64,000 nucleotides of DNA from Candidatus Iainarchaeum sp. (lineage in GTDB: Archaea; Iainarchaeota; Iainarchaeia; Iainarchaeales; GCA-2688035): assembly GCA_002688035.1 (NCBI GenBank), contig NZBU01000001.1, positions 1 to 64,000 on the forward strand, read 5' to 3'. Both the position numbers and the translations under genes were made by a program. This document shows positions 60,248 through 64,000 of this stretch, one piece after another. Below the pieces are notes generated by a model that made no database searches, had not been told where the DNA came from, and was given only the letters and a program-made list of their open reading frames with translations. Positions within the stretch are counted from its first letter, which is position 1. Every line of letters starts with the position of its first letter.

Positions 60248-61540
60248 TTACACTCCTAAAATTAATGTGGAAACAATTATTGCGATAAGTACAGCGCTAA
60301 GAGTGCAGAGGAAATTAACTGATTCGTTTCCGAGCCAATTGCTGTTCTCCAAAGTTGCGCCAAGCACGGAATCAATTAACATTCCTGCAAAGCCTGCGAT
60401 TGTTGCAATTATCATAAAGTTAAATGAAATAAGGCCAACGAGAAAGGATACTGCTGCAATTGCGGCTGCGCCAAGCAATCCGATGAATGTTCCTTGAATA
60501 GAAATTGCACCATTTAGACCTGGCTCGGCCGGCCTGAAGTTTGTAATCATAAAGGGCTTTTTGCCAAAAATTTGCCCGAGCTCGGAACTTAGGGTATCGG
60601 AGTTGGCTGCGGCAATTGCTGCTGTGAATGCAAGAAGAAAAACTTCATTGAAGGGAGTTGCGACTGCAAGCAGTGCACAGTAAACTGCTACAATGCTGTT
60701 TGAGATAACATTTCTCCCACTTCTGATTTTTCTATCGTGTCCAAGGCCCTGCTTTGCTTTATCCCTGTGCTTGAATTTTGTTGCAGCGCTCCCCAATACA
60801 AAGAAAGCTAGACCCACCAAAAAACCGTTTATACCTAGAAAAGAAAAAATTGAAACACTGAGTATTGCACCCATTGTTGCACCACGAAGATTTATTGCCC
60901 CCTTATCAAGCGCAACAAAAGCAGCGATTGAACTAAGAAGAATTCCGATGAGAACATTATCAAGACTTATTGCAAAAGGAAATTGGGTAAAAGTTAAACT
61001 GTGAAGGAATAAGCCTGCTGCTAGTGGCACACTCAGATTATCTTCAATGCGAAGCGAAGAACTTTCCACAAGAGCAGCTACAAAGGCCGTTCCAAGCGCG
61101 AACAATATGAGACGGTAAACGCTTTCCAATCCTCCAAGATACCAGAGGAAGAATGCTGCTCCCAGTGTTCCAAAGAGGATGAAGGCAAGTGTTCCTCCAA
61201 GGCTTTTGTCAGGATTCCAGGGAATTTTTTTTATTGGAAACTTTTCTCCAAAAATTGTTGCAAAGCCATCTCCCAAAGCCATGATTGCCCAGGCTGCAAT
61301 AGCTATATGCATTGGAAAAATAATCATGAGGACAAGCACACTGATAGGATAAAATATGACTCCGAGTGAATAGCCTTTCTTCTGCTCTTGCTCTCGCAGA
61401 AACCATTCTTTTTTCCGATTGTAAAGAATGTAGATTCCCAGGGCGAAAACTGCTGTGAAAATTATGGCTGTGGCCCTGTCAACGAGTGGAATGAGTAGAG
61501 CCAAGAATATTGGCGCAATATGAAGCAATTGTCTGTTCAT
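60248..61540 (-). CDS. Fusion of phytol/dolichol-kinase-like and DUF92 (VTE6-like) membrane domains
   Basis: The 430 aa consist of two polytopic parts. Residues 1-190 resemble phytol/dolichol kinases: ALGDGFATIFGEKFP followed by KSLGGTLAFILFG. Residues 200-430 are DUF92: GATMGAILSVSIFSFLG, AAANSDTLSSELGQIFGKKPF and the closing IDSVLGATLEN. In plants VTE5 phosphorylates phytol and VTE6 (DUF92) adds the second phosphate. The fusion could convert an isoprenoid alcohol such as geranylgeraniol into its diphosphate for use by UbiA, whose gene begins two bases later. Activity is inferred. Confidence 0.8.
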   Translation of the reverse strand: MNRQLLHIAPIFLALLIPLVDRATAIIFTAVFALGIYILYNRKKEWFLREQEQKKGYSLGVIFYPISVLVLMIIFPMHIAIAAWAIMALGDGFATIFGEKFPIKKIPWNPDKSLGGTLAFILFGTLGAAFFLWYLGGLESVYRLILFALGTAFVAALVESSSLRIEDNLSVPLAAGLFLHSLTFTQFPFAISLDNVLIGILLSSIAAFVALDKGAINLRGATMGAILSVSIFSFLGINGFLVGLAFFVLGSAATKFKHRDKAKQGLGHDRKIRSGRNVISNSIVAVYCALLAVATPFNEVFLLAFTAAIAAANSDTLSSELGQIFGKKPFMITNFRPAEPGLNGAISIQGTFIGLLGAAAIAAVSFLVGLISFNFMIIATIAGFAGMLIDSVLGATLENSNWLGNESVNFLCTLSAVLIAIIVSTLILGV

Positions 61541-61589
61541 AATACCAATTACTTTAAAGCAATTAATTAAAGAATACTATAGTGAGAAA

Positions 61590-62558
61590 ATGAGTGTTTT
61601 TGTTACAGGGGGAACAGGCTTTCTTGGAAAGCAACTGGTAAAAGAGCTTGCCAAGCAGGATAAAGTACATTTGCTTGCAAGGGAGCAGAGCGATCTAAGT
61701 GGGCTTGAGGAGCTTGCAAATGTTAAAGTGTTTAGGGGAGATTTGAAGGATTTGGATTCTGTTGGGGCTGCGATGGATAGTTGTGAAACGGTTTTTCATC
61801 TTGCAGCGCTTGTTTCTAGCTGGGGGCCAAGCTGGCACCACTATAGTGTTAATGTAAAGGGTTTTGAGAATGTGGCAAAGATTGCGCTCGCACAGAAAGT
61901 GAAGAAGTTTGTTTACTGCAGCAGCTTTCTCGCGTTAGGAAATAGCGATAAGTGTGTGAGCAAGATTGGAGATGAGGAGAAGCTGCACGATAGAAAATTC
62001 CACAATCCTTATGAGCGAACAAAATACCTTGGCTTGTGCAAAGCCAGTGAGTTCGCAGAAAATGGTTTGCCAATAGTTACAGTGCTTCCCGGAATTCTTT
62101 ATGGCGCTGGGGAGTTGCGCGAAAGCAACTACTTTGGAAAATGGATTGAGTCCTACAAAAAAGGAAAGACAATTGTCGTGCCTGGAAAGGGAGACCAGCT
62201 CGGATGTTGTTCTTTGATTGGAGATGTAGTGCAGGGAATTCTTTTGGCCTGGAAGAAGGGGGTAGTGAAAGAGAACTATATTCTCGGGGGAGAAAATGTT
62301 TCGCTTAACCAATTTGTTTCTGCAATGGAGACTGTTGGAGGCAAAAAGGCAAGAGTAAAACATATTTCTTTTGCAGTACTTAAAATTGGAGCTTGGCTGT
62401 CAGAAAAGAAAGGTTTTTTCTCAGGGCAAAAACCAGAGCTTGCGCAACACGAGGTTGAAATTTTCAAACACAATTGGGGCTATAACAGTGCGAAGGCCGA
62501 GAAAGAACTGGGTTATAGAATTACACCGCTTGCAAAGGGACTTAAGAAAACTATTTGA
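61590..62558 (+). CDS. NAD-dependent epimerase/dehydratase (extended SDR)
   Basis: The 322 aa contain the Rossmann loop TGGTGFLG (6-13), FHLAALVS (69-76) and the catalytic Y141-x-x-x-K145. Substrates of this branch include nucleotide sugars, sterols and dihydroflavonols; the specificity is not clear, since the C-terminal half has no named motif. It is divergent from the polyprenol-kinase fusion. Its last eight bases overlap the convergent radical SAM gene. Confidence 0.88.
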   Translation: MSVFVTGGTGFLGKQLVKELAKQDKVHLLAREQSDLSGLEELANVKVFRGDLKDLDSVGAAMDSCETVFHLAALVSSWGPSWHHYSVNVKGFENVAKIALAQKVKKFVYCSSFLALGNSDKCVSKIGDEEKLHDRKFHNPYERTKYLGLCKASEFAENGLPIVTVLPGILYGAGELRESNYFGKWIESYKKGKTIVVPGKGDQLGCCSLIGDVVQGILLAWKKGVVKENYILGGENVSLNQFVSAMETVGGKKARVKHISFAVLKIGAWLSEKKGFFSGQKPELAQHEVEIFKHNWGYNSAKAEKELGYRITPLAKGLKKTI

Positions 62559-63744
62559 AAAGCTTTGCTGCAAAGTAAGCGCGCGCAACAATACGAATTA
62601 GATTCTGCTTCGCTTCTCTCAGTTTAAAACCCAAATTATTTTTGTTTGAGAATGCTTTGCACTCCTCTGGCAGCATTACCATCGCAGTTCTAATGTTTGG
62701 AGCCATATTAAGAAGAACATCGTTTTCGATTGCTGCATCATACAACCTTTCAAAGGCAGGAAGCACTTCCTTAACCTTTGGTGGATCACGGTTAGCAAAG
62801 TTTGTTCCAAGACAAGGCCTGAAAACGCAAAGAGTAGTAACAGCCCCATGCTCAGCAAACCATTCAATTCCCGCAATGGAATCTTTTACTGGCTCTAAGC
62901 CAGCAATAATTTCCCCTGCAACTCTGCCTTTCCCAAATAACTTAGAAGTGTAGGCTATTGCATCCAAGTAGCGTTGCTGTGAAATCTTTGCATCTTTTCC
63001 AGGACAAACTTCTTTGAAATAGTTTGGAGAGAAAATTTCAATGCAAAAACTTAAGTGATCAACACCAAGGCTCTTTAGTTCGTCATAAATTTTGAAATCC
63101 TCTGCTGGCGGACACTGTACTCCCACAAGCAAACCGGTTTCCTTTTTCACAGCCTTGATGAAAGGGAGCAGTGATTTTACTCCTCGACCATACATGAAAC
63201 CGGTGTTGAAGTGCACAAAAGTAATTTTTTCCTCTTTCATTGCAGCCTTAATTGTTTCCACAACATCCTGCACTGTTTTCACTTCTTCCTCGGTCTTTCC
63301 AATGTTTAAGCCGATGGAACAAAAGCGACAGTTCTGCTTTGGTTTCATATCCCAAAAGTTGCAAAGCTCGTTTGCGTAAATTCCAAGGTATGTTCCCTGC
63401 ATTACACCAATGCGCGACATTTTCTTGCCGGAACTTGTTTCAAGATCATAGAACTTTGGGCGAGGGGGGGGAGTAACCTCAAACAAGAATTCATCTTTGC
63501 AGTAAAGTTTGTACTGACCATTCTCCTTGAAGAGTTTATAAGGAGAGTTTTTCACAAAATGCTCTTCTAAGGGAGCGTTGGCCCAAATGCCTTTTGGCAA
63601 AATCATTTCAAGGCCAGAACCAAGGCCGCCCCTTGTTCTAAGAATTGCACGTGCGTCTTTCTCCAGCTCGCAGCTCTTGTCAATAAACAGCCCTTTGCAG
63701 AAAATGTCGAGTTTTACAAATGCAGGGTCATTCTTGTTAGTCAT
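62551..63744 (-). CDS. Radical SAM protein with Cx10Cx2C motif
   Basis: From ATG 63744 the 397-aa protein has the cluster cysteines C128, C139 and C142 (ANELCNFWDMKPKQNCRFCSIG), i.e. Cx10CxxC instead of the usual Cx3CxxC, followed by a TIM-barrel pattern (FVHFNTGFMYGRG, GLLVGVQCPPAED, GVDHLSFCIEIF, AGEIIAGLEP). The widened spacing is known in only some branches such as Elp3. No partner gene is obvious and the substrate is unknown. GTG 63753 is an alternative start. A TATA-like run (AATATATACTATATATAAATA) sits just upstream in the first 25 bases. Confidence 0.82.
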   Translation of the reverse strand: MTNKNDPAFVKLDIFCKGLFIDKSCELEKDARAILRTRGGLGSGLEMILPKGIWANAPLEEHFVKNSPYKLFKENGQYKLYCKDEFLFEVTPPPRPKFYDLETSSGKKMSRIGVMQGTYLGIYANELCNFWDMKPKQNCRFCSIGLNIGKTEEEVKTVQDVVETIKAAMKEEKITFVHFNTGFMYGRGVKSLLPFIKAVKKETGLLVGVQCPPAEDFKIYDELKSLGVDHLSFCIEIFSPNYFKEVCPGKDAKISQQRYLDAIAYTSKLFGKGRVAGEIIAGLEPVKDSIAGIEWFAEHGAVTTLCVFRPCLGTNFANRDPPKVKEVLPAFERLYDAAIENDVLLNMAPNIRTAMVMLPEECKAFSNKNNLGFKLREAKQNLIRIVARAYFAAKLFK

Positions 63745-63773
63745 ATTATTCACTTATTTATATATAGTATATA

Positions 63774-64000
63774 TTAATCAAAAAGGTTCCTGCCATCCAT
63801 AGTTGGAGCCTCTTGTTCGAGCAATGCAAGCACTGTTGGAGCCAAATCCATAATATTTGGGTTTTGAAGCTCTACTTTCTTGTTTATGAGCAAAATACCC
63901 TTGGTTATTTCAGGATCAAAAGTAACGTGGTCTCCTGACCACTTGCGTTCATTCCCCTCAATAATGTTCTCTGAAAGTCCGCCTACTGCGGCCTCCCAGG
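63774..64000 (-). CDS. C-terminus of an alkaline-phosphatase-superfamily phosphodiesterase (partial)
   Basis: The frame runs off the right edge and ends with TAA at 63774-63776, giving 75 residues. It contains SGDHVTFDPEITKGILLIN and IMDLAPTVLALL, the end typical of type I phosphodiesterase/nucleotide pyrophosphatase and related AlkP-superfamily enzymes, in which Asp-His (GDH) binds metal. The rest of the gene lies outside the window. It is the second AlkP-superfamily member here, besides the gene at 52256. Confidence 0.75.
   Translation of the reverse strand, partial: WEAAVGGLSENIIEGNERKWSGDHVTFDPEITKGILLINKKVELQNPNIMDLAPTVLALLEQEAPTMDGRNLFD

Noticed and set aside
1-64000. CRISPR arrays, rRNA genes, insertion sequences, prophage
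   Set aside because: I saw no regularly spaced direct repeats, rRNA core motifs, transposases or integrases; the only mobile element is the intein.

Overview
The window is a 64 kb stretch of an archaeal chromosome. Archaeal markers include DUF63, DUF357, diphthine synthase, a Trm5-type tRNA methyltransferase, NucS, four-subunit pyruvate:ferredoxin oxidoreductase, UbiA-type lipid prenyltransferase, an archaeosortase-family protein, an XRE-CBS regulator and A/T-rich TATA boxes 22-26 nt before starts. Several genes look bacterial in type (MetK, NadX/NadA, a polyprenyl synthase with a DDx4D motif). Together with about 40% G+C and many short conserved hypotheticals, this suggests a DPANN-type archaeon, perhaps Diapherotrites-like. 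That placement is tentative because no rRNA is present.

Layout. 1-10.5 kb: end of a KaiC/RecA-like gene, then mostly minus-strand housekeeping genes (AhcY, Adk, S-component-like membrane protein, Trm5-like), a broken Cys-rich surface gene, an AbrB-like protein, DUF63, PEPCK with an Lrp regulator, aminotransferase and PRPP synthetase. 10.7-15.8 kb: plus-strand enolase, CNNM/CorC-type protein, thioredoxin-CcdA fusion, NucS. 15.8-24 kb: NadA/NadX, M24 and M29-like peptidases, an unlisted 54-aa protein, DHH phosphoesterase, PolX, nitroreductase and VOC protein. 24-28.7 kb: second Cys-rich surface protein and the porCDAB operon, whose PorB is interrupted by a 367-aa intein. 28.7-36 kb: acylphosphatase, small unknowns, DUF357-Dph5, tRNA-Pro(CGG), CTP synthase, ABC exporter. 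36-47 kb: a surface region with a KaiC-like ATPase in an operon with two Ig-like membrane proteins, a GT-C-like membrane protein, a frameshifted signal-peptide gene and two large secreted proteins with MopE-like Asp-rich motifs. 47-50.7 kb: TraB, MetRS-beta-like protein, YbaK-like deacylase, MetK, XRE-CBS. 50.7-58.4 kb: archaeosortase locus. 58.4-64 kb: isoprenoid/lipid genes (polyprenyl synthase, UbiA, polyprenol kinase-DUF92 fusion), SDR, radical SAM and a partial AlkP-superfamily enzyme.

The most interesting system is a candidate surface-protein sorting pathway. Three Cys-rich exported paralogs (3.6, 24.0 and 50.7 kb) share a signal peptide, CxNY modules and a C-terminal tripartite tail: PEF motif, a membrane segment containing STGIIALL or STGIIALI, then a basic end. 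They also share a 14-bp upstream element, GAAACAATTAAATT. The third paralog closes a co-directional cluster holding a DsbA-like oxidoreductase, an archaeosortase with intact Cys/Arg/His, two GT2 glycosyltransferases, a degenerate archaeosortase paralog (Cys to Ser, His to Asn/Glu) and an AlkP-superfamily 'sulfatase' with Thr as its likely nucleophile. I infer that these genes oxidise, cleave/anchor and glycosylate the Cys-rich proteins.
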